From NCBI GenBank assembly GCA_903789595.1, contig CAIFEZ010000028.1, positions 1 to 45,557 of the forward strand: a DNA stretch of 45,557 nt, in the 5' to 3' direction. Made by a program: the position numbers and the translations under genes. Below the pieces are notes generated by a model. That model was not told where the DNA came from. It did not search any database and saw only the letters and a list, made by a program, of their open reading frames with translations. This document shows, piece after piece, positions 38,549-45,557 of this stretch; position 1 is the stretch's first letter; each line of letters starts with the position of its first letter. This DNA is from an uncultured eubacterium 1-6 (GTDB lineage Bacteria > Bacillota > Clostridia > Lachnospirales > Lachnospiraceae).

Positions 38549-38575
38549 AAACAGCAGCTGTATCCGGCAAAACTA

Positions 38576-38604
38576 TTCTTTTATAAAGATATTTATGCTA
38601 TACT
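38576..38604 (+). promoter_or_regulatory. Promoter of the PAS-GGDEF-EAL hybrid gene
   Basis: Extended -10 TGCTATACT (TATACT at 38599-38604) with weak -35 TTCTTT at 38576-38581, spacer 17 bases. It gives a leader of about 80 bases before ATG 38694. Confidence 0.6.
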
Positions 38605-38693
38605 TAATTTAAAAATTCAGGGGAATTTGCGAAGAACTCCGGGTCGGCTGCATTCCGCTGTATGCGCAACTATGAATCAGGATGGAAAATAGT

Positions 38694-41600
38694 ATGAGTG
38701 ATAAATCATCCGGCGTTTATGTCATCGACGGAAACTACAATATTGTAAGCTGCAATCAGACGATTCTGGAGCTGTATCCGCAGCTGGAAAAAGGAAAGAA
38801 GTGTTACAAATGTCTCATGAATCTGGATTCGCCCTGCCCGCCCTGTCCGGTAGCAAATCACATCAACGGACCGCAGACCTATATGGACCCGATCCGTGGG
38901 ATCTATGAGACGGTTGACGCCGTAGAGATGATTCTTTCCGACGGAAGTACCGGCCATGCTCTTGTTCTGAGCACTGTGGGAGAGAGTGAAATGGTATCCG
39001 CCCGGCTGCCGCAGACCCGCGCGGAGCTGAACCGCCTGCTGGAGCATGAGTTTTATGATTCTCTGACCGGCGGGCTTTCCCGGAAGGGCTTTATCCGTGA
39101 GACGGAGAAACTTTTCGCCAGAGAGAATCCGTGTGATTATGCGATGATCGTATTTGATCTCAGGAACTTCAAGGCGCTGAATGATATTTTCGGCATTCAG
39201 TGCGGAGATCAGATCCTGGTCTATATCTTTGAGACGCTGAAGAGCAGCTGGCTTGCTCCCGTAGTATCCGCCAGGCTGGAATCGGACTGGTTTATCTACC
39301 TTGTCCGGAAGAACCTTCTGGATCTGAACCGTCTGGAGGAGCTTCTGAATCTTCAGTGGACGAACGGGCTTCGAAACGTTCATCTGCACCTGCGATGCGG
39401 TATCTATGCGATTGAGTCTTCCGATGATTCCGTCAGCAAGATGCTGGACCGGACGATTCTCGCAAAGGAGGCCGCGGATCAGAGGGAGACGGGGAGCTTC
39501 GCGATCTTCGATACTGACATGCAGAAAAAATATGTAAACCGGGCCGGGATTCTGTCTTATTTTCAGAACAGTATGCAGAGGAAGGAGCTGAAGGTATATT
39601 ATCAGCCTCTGGTCCGCTGTTCGGACGGCAGGATCTGCTCCGCTGAGGCGCTGGTCCGCTGGAAGCATCCGGAAATGGGAGTCGTTGCGCCGGGTGATTT
39701 CATACCAGCGCTGGAGAAAAGCGGAATGATCTCCCAGCTCGATCACTTCGTGCTGAGAGAAGTATACCATTTTCAGGAATCCATGCATGAGATGGGGAAG
39801 AGATTTGTTCCGATTTCCATTAACCTGTCGCGGCAGGATTTTTACAACGATCTGATGATGAATGACATCTTCAGCTTCGGAATCCAGAACCGGCTCCCGA
39901 AGGGAATGATCAACTACGAGGTGACGGAAACCTCGGTCGCGGTGCTCAAGGAGAACTGCTCCTATTACCTGTCGCAGTTCCGGAAGAACGGAGCGCGGAT
40001 CCTGATGGATGATTTTGGTGCCGGCTATTCTTCGCTGGGTATGATCGGGAATTTCCCGATCGACATCATCAAGATCGACAAATCCTTCATCGACCGGATC
40101 GAGAATCAGCCGACGACGCGCAGCATCATCTCCGCGATCATCGATGTCTGTCACAAGGCAGGTGTGTCGGTTGTCGCAGAGGGAGTGGAGACGAAGCAGC
40201 AGGTGGAATTCCTTCGCAGGAACGGCTGCGACTACATTCAGGGGTATTATTTCTATCGTCCGATGAGTGAGGAGGATTTCCGGAATCTGCTCCTGACATC
40301 ACAGGAGACTTTGTGCCGGGAGAACAGGGAAAAGGTGGACCATACGGAACAGAGAGCTGACATCTATAATCTTCTGGATCTGGTGGATCATTCCGGTCAG
40401 TTTATTCAGGTATGTCACCCGGAGGACTATTCCATGGTCTTCGCGAATGAGATGACGCTGAACATATCCGGTCATCCCGAGGAACCGTATCACGGCAGGA
40501 AGTGCTATGAGTACATGCTGGGGCTTCATGCGCCCTGCGGACACTGTCCGATGAAGCAGATGGGGGACGAGACCGAGAAGGAAATCGAGACCGATGACGG
40601 TGAGCATGTATTCCGGCTGAAGGCCCGGATCGCGGACTGGAACGGCAGGAAGGTATTTATTGAATACGGAAGGGATATCACGGATACGAAGGCCGTGCAG
40701 ACCCGGTACGCCAGCCAGATCCGTTCGATTCTCGAGGCGCTTCCGGACGGTCAGGGTGTCTTCCATATGGATCTGACGGCGGACAAGTGGATCAGCTCCG
40801 GCGGGCATGCGCAGAACGCGCGGGACATTCAGAACATGGAGAGTGTCGACAGCGTGATTCGCAGAATCGCGTCCTTTGTGCCATCCCAGGAGGGGCAGCA
40901 GGAGTTTTTTCGGATTTTCTGCAGGGATGCGCAGCTGAAGGCATATCAGAACGATCAGCATCAGATTGTGCATGAGACCGAATCCTACTACGACGACAGA
41001 TCGATCCGTTGGTCCAGAATCACCACACACCTGATTGACAACCCTTCGAACGGACATATTGAGAGCATCCTCTACGGTGTGGACATTTCCAGAGAGGCAA
41101 AGCATATAGAAGAGCTGGAGGTCGAGCGCCTGCACAGGAGACAGGAGAAGGAGATTCTTCAGAAGCAGGTCAAGGATGCCATGGAAATGTACTCAAGAGC
41201 GGATCATGACAGACGCTATGATTTTCTGACAGGCCTGTACAGCCGTCTCAGTCTGTATGAATTTCTTGAAAATGGCGACAAGAAACCGAAGAAGGGTATT
41301 TCTGCGGCGATCATGCTGGATGTGGATAATTTCAAGGGAATCAACGACAAATACGGACACGCGGCGGGCGACAAGTGCCTGAGCGTTCTGGGCAAGACAC
41401 TGCTGAACTACGGAGTAGAAAGAGACATCGATTTCTATCGTTACGGAGGAGATGAGTTCGTCGGCCTGGTGAAGAATTCCGATGCAGATATCTCCGAGCT
41501 GGCCGCGGATCTGCTGAATGAGGTGCGGAAACTCTGCGTGATTTACGGGAATGTACAGATCCCTCTGACCGCCTGCATCGGCGTTACGAGAGACGGCGCA

Positions 41601-41729
41601 AACTGTCAGAGCATGATCAACCGCGCGGATCAGGCCATGTATTTTGCCAAGCACAGAGGCAAAAATCAGGAGTGCGTAGCGGAGAGCAGCGTTAAGACAG
41701 AACAAGGCGTCCTTTTTCACAAAGGCTGA
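38694..41729 (+). CDS. PAS-GGDEF-EAL-PAS-GGDEF c-di-GMP enzyme
   Basis: 1011-aa protein without TM segments. Order: PAS 1-110 with C37, C40, C48, C51 (KKCYKCLMNLDSPCPPCP); degenerate GGDEF 120-270 where the motif has become ESDWF; EAL 290-545 with E318-A-L, YEVTET, D439-D440-F-G, IKIDKSFID and VVAEGVET, a complete phosphodiesterase site; second PAS about 560-670 with a matching Cys group (RKCYEYMLGLHAPCGHCP); a PAS-like linker with helix; C-terminal GGDEF with intact motif at 918-922. Both synthesis and hydrolysis may be possible. Start at ATG 38694, eight bases after an AGGATGG site; ATG 38682 is the alternative. Confidence 0.9.
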   Translation: MSDKSSGVYVIDGNYNIVSCNQTILELYPQLEKGKKCYKCLMNLDSPCPPCPVANHINGPQTYMDPIRGIYETVDAVEMILSDGSTGHALVLSTVGESEMVSARLPQTRAELNRLLEHEFYDSLTGGLSRKGFIRETEKLFARENPCDYAMIVFDLRNFKALNDIFGIQCGDQILVYIFETLKSSWLAPVVSARLESDWFIYLVRKNLLDLNRLEELLNLQWTNGLRNVHLHLRCGIYAIESSDDSVSKMLDRTILAKEAADQRETGSFAIFDTDMQKKYVNRAGILSYFQNSMQRKELKVYYQPLVRCSDGRICSAEALVRWKHPEMGVVAPGDFIPALEKSGMISQLDHFVLREVYHFQESMHEMGKRFVPISINLSRQDFYNDLMMNDIFSFGIQNRLPKGMINYEVTETSVAVLKENCSYYLSQFRKNGARILMDDFGAGYSSLGMIGNFPIDIIKIDKSFIDRIENQPTTRSIISAIIDVCHKAGVSVVAEGVETKQQVEFLRRNGCDYIQGYYFYRPMSEEDFRNLLLTSQETLCRENREKVDHTEQRADIYNLLDLVDHSGQFIQVCHPEDYSMVFANEMTLNISGHPEEPYHGRKCYEYMLGLHAPCGHCPMKQMGDETEKEIETDDGEHVFRLKARIADWNGRKVFIEYGRDITDTKAVQTRYASQIRSILEALPDGQGVFHMDLTADKWISSGGHAQNARDIQNMESVDSVIRRIASFVPSQEGQQEFFRIFCRDAQLKAYQNDQHQIVHETESYYDDRSIRWSRITTHLIDNPSNGHIESILYGVDISREAKHIEELEVERLHRRQEKEILQKQVKDAMEMYSRADHDRRYDFLTGLYSRLSLYEFLENGDKKPKKGISAAIMLDVDNFKGINDKYGHAAGDKCLSVLGKTLLNYGVERDIDFYRYGGDEFVGLVKNSDADISELAADLLNEVRKLCVIYGNVQIPLTACIGVTRDGANCQSMINRADQAMYFAKHRGKNQECVAESSVKTEQGVLFHKG

Positions 41730-41762
41730 ATGTTGTGCAGAACACAGATCAGGAGGAAATGA

Positions 41763-42560
41763 ATGAAGATCGCACTCGCACAGATGAAAATAGCGGCGGA
41801 TATGGAGGAGAATTTCCGGAAATCGGTGCGGCTCACGGAACAGGCAGCCGGCCGGGGAGCGGATCTGATCTGTTTTCCGGAAATTCAGCTGTCTCCCTTT
41901 TTTCCGCAGTACCCGGATCGGGACGCGTCCGCGTATCTGCAGTCTCAGGACAGCCGGTACATCCGGGAATTCTGCGAGATCTGCCGGAAAAACGGCATCT
42001 GCGCATCGCCGAATTTTTATATAGAGGAGAACGGCCGCCGATACGACATGAGTTTTCTGATCGATGACAGAGGACAGATTCTCGGAACGCAGAAGATGGT
42101 TCACATCGCCGAGTGTGAGCAGTTCTATGAGCAGGATTACTATACGCCTTCGGGGGAAGGATTTTCCGTCTTCGACACCCGTTTCGGCAGAATCGGCATC
42201 GTGGTCTGCTTCGACCGCCACTACCCGGAGAGTATTCGCACAGAGGCGCTCCGCGGCGCGGAGCTGATTCTCATCCCCACTGCGAACACGAAGGCCGAGC
42301 CGGTCGAGATGTTCCGCTGGGAGATCCGGACACAGGCCTTTCAGAACGTCGTGAATGTGGCGATGTGCAACCGGTGCGGGACGGAAGGAGAGATGGAATT
42401 CTCCGGCGAATCGCTTTTGACGGACTTTGACGGAAATCTGATTGCTATCGCCGGAGATCAGGAGGAGCTGCTTATGGCGGAGGCGGACCTCGCCGGAGCT
42501 GCGGCAAGACGGGAGCAGCGACCGTATCTGTCGCTCAGAAGACCGGAGCACTACCAGTAA
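41763..42560 (+). CDS. Carbon-nitrogen hydrolase (nitrilase superfamily)
   Basis: 265-aa amidase with the full Glu-Lys-Cys triad: E40 (LICFPEIQLSP), K111 (GTQKMVHIAE) and C149 (GIVVCFDRHYPES). Length and the HIAECEQFYEQDYYTPSGEG segment fit the N-carbamoylputrescine amidase/omega-amidase side of the superfamily. Cytoplasmic. AGGAGG site before ATG 41763, 33 bases after the c-di-GMP hybrid. The exact amide or carbamoyl substrate is not determined. Confidence 0.9.
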   Translation: MKIALAQMKIAADMEENFRKSVRLTEQAAGRGADLICFPEIQLSPFFPQYPDRDASAYLQSQDSRYIREFCEICRKNGICASPNFYIEENGRRYDMSFLIDDRGQILGTQKMVHIAECEQFYEQDYYTPSGEGFSVFDTRFGRIGIVVCFDRHYPESIRTEALRGAELILIPTANTKAEPVEMFRWEIRTQAFQNVVNVAMCNRCGTEGEMEFSGESLLTDFDGNLIAIAGDQEELLMAEADLAGAAARREQRPYLSLRRPEHYQ

Positions 42561-42578
42561 AGTTTGCGGGAGAATGAA

Positions 42579-43232
42579 ATGAAGACGTTTGAATATGGAG
42601 ACCGTGAGGCGGGAAACGTCCTGCTTCAGCCGGTGGACGAGCATGACCTGGCTCTGATCGAAAAGGAAATAGAAGCGATTGCTGCGAATACTGTAGAAAG
42701 CTTCCGCCTGACAGCGTTTCTGGCGGATGACTGGAACAGGGATCTGTCCCCTTGGAAGGCGCCGGCGGTATTTGGAAATGCAGCCTTCGGAGACGGAGCG
42801 GAGGAGACCTTGCGTGAAATCCTGAGATACTGCGAAAACGACTGCAAAGATAGCTCTGACAGGAGAAACTATTACATCGGCGGGTATTCTCTTGCCGGAT
42901 TGTTTGCGCTGTGGGCCGTATGCCGGACAGACCGTTTCTGCGGAGCTGCCGCGGCGTCGCCGTCCGTGTGGTTTCCCGGATTTACGGATTTTTTTCGAGA
43001 TCACAGAGTTCAGAGCAGATCGGTATATCTGAGCCTTGGAAATAAGGAAGAACGGACCCGGAACCAGGTCATGGCGACGGTGGGCGACCGGATCCGCGAG
43101 ACATATGAGACTCTTCTGAACCAGGAGATTGCCTGCACGCTGGAATGGAACGAGGGAAATCACTTCCGGGATGCGGATCTGAGAACGGCAAGAGCATTTT
43201 CGTGGGTGATGAACCGTCACAGAAAGATATGA
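42579..43232 (+). CDS. Alpha/beta hydrolase-like protein
   Basis: 217-aa protein with nucleophile elbow GGYSLAGLFALWA (S104), SLGNKEERTRNQVMATVG and a late His in NEGNHFRDAD, as in the esterase D/IroE-like group (putative esterase family). The stretch before the elbow is shorter and more acidic than usual. Start at ATG 42579, after GCGGGAG. It follows the nitrilase gene by 18 bases and ends at a shared hairpin. Cytoplasmic; substrate unknown. Confidence 0.75.
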   Translation: MKTFEYGDREAGNVLLQPVDEHDLALIEKEIEAIAANTVESFRLTAFLADDWNRDLSPWKAPAVFGNAAFGDGAEETLREILRYCENDCKDSSDRRNYYIGGYSLAGLFALWAVCRTDRFCGAAAASPSVWFPGFTDFFRDHRVQSRSVYLSLGNKEERTRNQVMATVGDRIRETYETLLNQEIACTLEWNEGNHFRDADLRTARAFSWVMNRHRKI

Positions 43233-43270
43233 GCGTGAAGCCGTGTGATACATGACTTCACGCTCATATC
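43226..43270. terminator. Bidirectional hairpin between convergent genes
   Basis: Perfect 15-bp stem GATATGAGCGTGAAG / CTTCACGCTCATATC around a 15-nt loop, overlapping the esterase stop and ending 3 bases before the flavodoxin stop. No clear T-run on either strand. Confidence 0.7.
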
Positions 43271-43273
43271 AGC

Positions 43274-43759
43274 TTACCACTCCTGGAAACCGTCAAACCA
43301 GAGCTTCAGGTCCTCCATGGACACTTCTCCGCCGACACGGCGTCCCTCCATAACTTTGGCGTCCTTACCGACAATGTTCTGAATCCGTTCACAGGTTCTG
43401 CCCATGCCGCTTCCGCCGGAGGTGCAGAACGGAATGATAATCTTTCCCGCAAAATCAGCAGATGTCAGGAAAGTATCGACGATGCTCGGCTCTCTTCCCC
43501 ACCAGATCGGGAATCCGAGAATGACGGTCTTGTATTCTCCGAGATCCGGCGTCTTCTCCGCCATTGCCGGATGGCAGTTCGGATCCGCCATCTCAACCGT
43601 GGATCTCGCCTGCTTGTCCTTCCAGTTCAGATCCTCCTTTGTGTAGGGCTTTTCGGGAACAATCGCGAAGAGATCCGCCTCCTCCTCAGCTGCAACCTGC
43701 TCCGCCACTTTCTTTGTCGTGCCGCTCACGGAAAAATATGCGACTAAAGTTTTACTCAT
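43274..43759 (-). CDS. Flavodoxin
   Basis: 161-aa flavodoxin-fold FMN protein. N-terminal phosphate loop AYFSVSGTTKKVAEQVA, second loop LGFPIWWGREPSIVDTFL (Trp flanking the isoalloxazine) and PFCTSGGSGMGRT. This form, with long PEKPYTKEDLNWKDKQARST insert, is common in gut Firmicutes as a stand-alone flavodoxin or quinone reductase-like protein. Single gene with its own promoter; convergent with the esterase gene. Confidence 0.92.
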   Translation of the reverse strand: MSKTLVAYFSVSGTTKKVAEQVAAEEEADLFAIVPEKPYTKEDLNWKDKQARSTVEMADPNCHPAMAEKTPDLGEYKTVILGFPIWWGREPSIVDTFLTSADFAGKIIIPFCTSGGSGMGRTCERIQNIVGKDAKVMEGRRVGGEVSMEDLKLWFDGFQEW

Positions 43760-43889
43760 GCCAAAATCCTCCTTCTATTTTTCTGTCATTGCTTCTGTCA
43801 TTGGTAATTCCTGTTCATGATCAGTGCCCGGGTCACACGGCCGTAAAAATCGTTCTGTATGAGTATGTATGACTGTCGGACATATGTAT

Positions 43890-43919
43890 ATTATAGCGCA
43901 TCCTGCCATGAAGTGGTAA
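43890..43919 (-). promoter_or_regulatory. Promoter of the flavodoxin gene
   Basis: On the minus strand TTACCA (43914-43919), 18-base spacer, TATAAT (43890-43895), about 130 bases before the start codon. The interspersed repeat copy at 43926-43965 abuts its upstream side. Confidence 0.6.
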
Positions 43920-43925
43920 TTTTTT

Positions 43926-43965
43926 CCTGTTGCCCTTCGCAAACCGGCTGCAGCAAATTTTATCT
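43926..43965 (-). repeat. Partial copy of the interspersed element
   Basis: Read on the minus strand, GATAAAATTTGCTGCAGCC then GGTTTGCGAAGGGCAACAGG matches the right arm of the 38.4-kb element (38455-38494) with only a few changes, and then stops. It lies between the divergent flavodoxin and uridine phosphorylase genes. The 284-base gap holds nothing else apart from the promoters. Confidence 0.7.
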
Positions 43966-44043
43966 TGACGCATTTCATGGCCACAGCCGTGCGGATTTGT
44001 TGTAAAATATAAGAAAATCACAGCCGGGAAGGGAGGACTGACA

Positions 44044-44844
44044 ATGAAGAATTATTCAGAGGATCCTGACAGACAGTATCACATACAGACCAGAAAGGGA
44101 GAAGTGGGCCGTTACGTCATCATGCCCGGCGATCCGAAACGATGCGGGAAAATCGCGCGATATCTGGACGGCGCGGAGAAAATCGCGGACAACCGGGAAT
44201 TCACGACATATACCGGTTATCTGGATGGGGAGAAAGTCAGCGTCACATCGACCGGAATCGGGGGACCGTCGGCGTCGATCGCGATGGAGGAGCTGTATCG
44301 CTGCGGCGCCGACACCTTTGTGCGGATCGGCACCTGCGGAGGCATTCAGACGGACGTGAGAAGCGGAGATATCGTCATCGCAACGGGAGCGGTTCGTATG
44401 GAAGGCACCAGCAGGGAATATGCACCGATCGAATACCCGGCGGTTCCGGATCTTGACGTGACCAATGCGCTGGTCGCTTCGGCGAGGGAGCACGGCTATG
44501 CCTGCCACTACGGTGTGGTGCAGAGCAAGGACGCCTTCTACGGACAGCATGAACCGGAGAAGATGCCTGCCGGCTACGAGCTCATTCAGAAATGGAACGC
44601 CTGGAAAATGATGGGCTGTCTCGCGTCTGAGATGGAGTCGGCGGCGCTGTTCATCTGCGCCGGCAAGCTGAGAGTACGGGCCGGAGCCTGTTTCCTTGTG
44701 ATCGCGAATCAGGAAAGAGAAAAGCTCGGCCTTGAGAATCCGGTTGTTCTGGAGACGGATCAGGCCATTCGGACGGCGGTAGGTGCCATTCGGAGGCTGA
44801 TCCGCGAGGACGGCATCAACAATGTCAATAGGGATCTGATGTGA
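44044..44844 (+). CDS. udp: Uridine phosphorylase
   Basis: 266-aa nucleoside phosphorylase, family 1. Phosphate loop [41 protein letters not shown]-type motif ([20 protein letters not shown]) and [15 protein letters not shown], where the Glu-Met-Glu triad binds ribose. Splits uridine (and perhaps thymidine) to base and ribose-1-phosphate. GGGAGG site before ATG 44044. Probably co-transcribed with cytidine deaminase, 18 bases on, forming a pyrimidine salvage pair: cytidine to uridine to uracil. Confidence 0.92.
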   Translation: MKNYSEDPDRQYHIQTRKGEVGRYVIMPGDPKRCGKIARYLDGAEKIADNREFTTYTGYLDGEKVSVTSTGIGGPSASIAMEELYRCGADTFVRIGTCGGIQTDVRSGDIVIATGAVRMEGTSREYAPIEYPAVPDLDVTNALVASAREHGYACHYGVVQSKDAFYGQHEPEKMPAGYELIQKWNAWKMMGCLASEMESAALFICAGKLRVRAGACFLVIANQEREKLGLENPVVLETDQAIRTAVGAIRRLIREDGINNVNRDLM

Positions 44845-44862
44845 AGAGGGGGGAGACCGGGA

Positions 44863-45426
44863 ATGAAAGGATATTCCGAAACAGAATCGGGAAAGAGAGA
44901 ATTTCCCGAAACAGAACCGGGAAGGAACGAATATTCCGGGACAGGTCCGGGGCGGAAAGGATATTTTGTGACAGAACGGGGGCGGGAGAGGGATTCTGAG
45001 ACATCGGAAGAAATCAGGATTCAGGAATTGATATGTGCGGCATCCGCCCAGCTTGCGCATTCGTACGCACCGTATTCGGATTTCAAGGTCGGCGCCGCGC
45101 TGCTTGCGGAGGACGGGCGAATTTTCACGGGATGCAACATTGAAAACGCGGCTTATACGCCATCCAACTGCGCCGAGCGGACCGCCTTTTTCAAAGCGGT
45201 GAGCGAGGGCGTCAGAGGTTTCCGGGCGATCTGCATTGTGGGAGGAAAAAGCGGGAATCCGACCGGCTATGTCGCCCCATGCGGCGTCTGCCGTCAGGTT
45301 ATGATGGAATTCTGTGATCCGGAAACCTTCCGGATCATCCTGGCTTACGGCAGAGAAAATTACAAGATCTTCCGGCTGAAGGATCTGATGCCGGAGGGAT
45401 TCGGACCGGCTGATCTGAATGCATGA
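44863..45426 (+). CDS. cdd: Cytidine deaminase with repetitive N-terminal extension
   Basis: 187 codons. The enzyme proper begins near residue 50 (IQELICAASAQLAHSYAPYS, FKVGAALLAEDGRIF) and has zinc ligands in NCAERTAFFKA and APCGVCRQVM plus CNIENAAYTPS, the tetrameric T-CDA type. The first 48 residues are low-complexity, about four 10-residue repeats with G-Y/F-S/P-x-T-E-P-G (for example KREFPETEPG, RNEYSGTGPG, RKGYFVTERG). The ATG at 44863 has a GA-rich site (GAGGGGGGAG); a GTG at about 44966 (VTERG) after AAAGGA would give a protein closer to normal length. The true start is uncertain. Confidence 0.88.
   Translation: MKGYSETESGKREFPETEPGRNEYSGTGPGRKGYFVTERGRERDSETSEEIRIQELICAASAQLAHSYAPYSDFKVGAALLAEDGRIFTGCNIENAAYTPSNCAERTAFFKAVSEGVRGFRAICIVGGKSGNPTGYVAPCGVCRQVMMEFCDPETFRIILAYGRENYKIFRLKDLMPEGFGPADLNA
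44866..45012 (+). repeat. 30-bp tandem repeat, 4 to 5 degenerate units
   Basis: Units share a GGATATTCCGAAACAGA-type core followed by a G-rich end. They stay in frame with cytidine deaminase and encode its odd N-terminal extension. Similarity fades in the fifth unit (GGGATTCTGAGACATCGG). A related GAGACCGGGA lies just before the ATG, so the array may extend into the leader. Confidence 0.75.
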
Positions 45427-45433
45427 GACTTTC

Positions 45434-45521
45434 GGAACAAACTTTCACAGCCAGTAATGCTCAGGCAAAGGGACTGTAAAATCTTTGCCGCTTTAGTGGC
45501 GCGTGAACCAATGTCATGCAG
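45434..45521 (+). repeat. Copy of the interspersed element at the right edge
   Basis: Starts GGAACAAACTTTCACAGCC, continues with AGTAATGCTCAGGCAAAG and ACTGTAAAATCTTTGCCG, then GCGTGAAC and AATGTCAT. It matches the reverse complement of 38291-38371 and, more loosely, 38454-38548. The last bases of the window (AAGGAGGAG at 45524) look like a ribosome binding site for a gene beyond the edge; no start codon is visible. Confidence 0.75.
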
Positions 45522-45557
45522 TTAAGGAGGAGAAAAACCACGATAAAAAAATACGAT

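Noticed and set aside
38222-38693. c-di-GMP riboswitch or other riboswitch before the PAS-GGDEF-EAL gene
   Set aside because: The conserved GEMM core could not be found; the structure present is explained by the interspersed palindrome that recurs elsewhere.
38706-40154. 482-codon open frame on the minus strand
   Set aside because: Antisense of the PAS-GGDEF-EAL coding sequence; long only because of the codon bias of the sense gene.
41193-43253. 686-codon open frame on the minus strand
   Set aside because: It lies antisense to the c-di-GMP hybrid, nitrilase and esterase genes, which carry clear motifs; the frame shows no recognisable domain.
44056-45060. 334-codon minus-strand frame with repeated FCFGK/FPSRF motifs
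   Set aside because: The repeats are the antisense of the 30-bp tandem repeat in cytidine deaminase; the rest is antisense to uridine phosphorylase.

Overview
The window looks like a chromosomal segment of an anaerobic, low-to-mid GC Firmicute, most likely a gut Lachnospiraceae/Clostridia member. This rests on gene content: a VanR/BceR-type two-component system with a double-FtsX exporter, a rubredoxin fusion, an EFR1 flavodoxin-ferredoxin, Cys-rich PAS/GGDEF/EAL proteins, a GPH symporter beside a GH78 rhamnosidase, and strong AGGAGG ribosome binding sites. The assignment is inference; there is no rRNA or tRNA in the window. The first 3 kb is visibly more AT-rich than the right half.

Layout. 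(1) 0.1-5.3 kb: response regulator, histidine kinase, ABC ATPase and FtsX permease, resembling a peptide-antibiotic sensing and efflux module. (2) 5.4-11.5 kb: an IS30 transposase remnant, then a redox cluster: TetR regulator, ferritin-like protein, FMN-binding split barrel, small winged-helix protein, OhrR-type MarR regulator with its sensor Cys, a broken peroxiredoxin, EFR1, flavin reductase, FMN reductase, and a metallo-beta-lactamase-fold hydrolase fused to rubredoxin. (3) 11.6-16.7 kb: a decaying defence locus. McrB and McrC look intact; around them lie the tail of a type I restriction R-like protein, a broken Fic gene and a GIY-YIG fragment. (4) 16.5-22.2 kb: small metabolic genes, many broken (MIF-like, N-truncated hydrolase, RibD/DHFR, XRE, MATE, nitroreductase), among intact LysR, Cys-nucleophile hydrolase and sugar acetyltransferase genes. 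(5) 22.4-34.8 kb: a glycoside locus. On the minus strand a membrane-anchored solute-binding protein is translationally coupled to a diguanylate cyclase; divergently come a BglK-like ROK kinase, GPH symporter, MBL hydrolase, DUF1593 protein, GH78 rhamnosidase and GH1 6-phospho-beta-glucosidase. (6) 34.9-45.6 kb: a B12-binding radical SAM enzyme divergent from a TetR regulator, a 7-TM diguanylate cyclase, a PAS-GGDEF-EAL-PAS-GGDEF hybrid, a nitrilase, an esterase-like protein, a flavodoxin, and uridine phosphorylase plus cytidine deaminase.

How the parts may work together (inference). The glycoside genes fit import of a rhamnosyl-beta-glucoside, removal of rhamnose, phosphorylation of the remaining beta-glucoside by the ROK kinase, and cleavage by the GH1 enzyme, without a PTS. 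The adjacent binding protein and diguanylate cyclase could report that sugar into c-di-GMP. Three GGDEF proteins lie within about 18 kb, one with a complete EAL site.

Three non-coding signals stand out. A 27-bp block matching at 26 positions sits the same distance upstream of the TetR gene of the redox cluster and of the small HTH gene that opens the McrBC locus. An interspersed, partly palindromic repeat occurs at 38.3-38.5, 43.9 and 45.4 kb. A 30-bp tandem repeat encodes an odd N-terminal extension of cytidine deaminase. Between 5.4 and 22.2 kb about a dozen genes are cut or frameshifted, often as pairs of truncated genes joined head-on.
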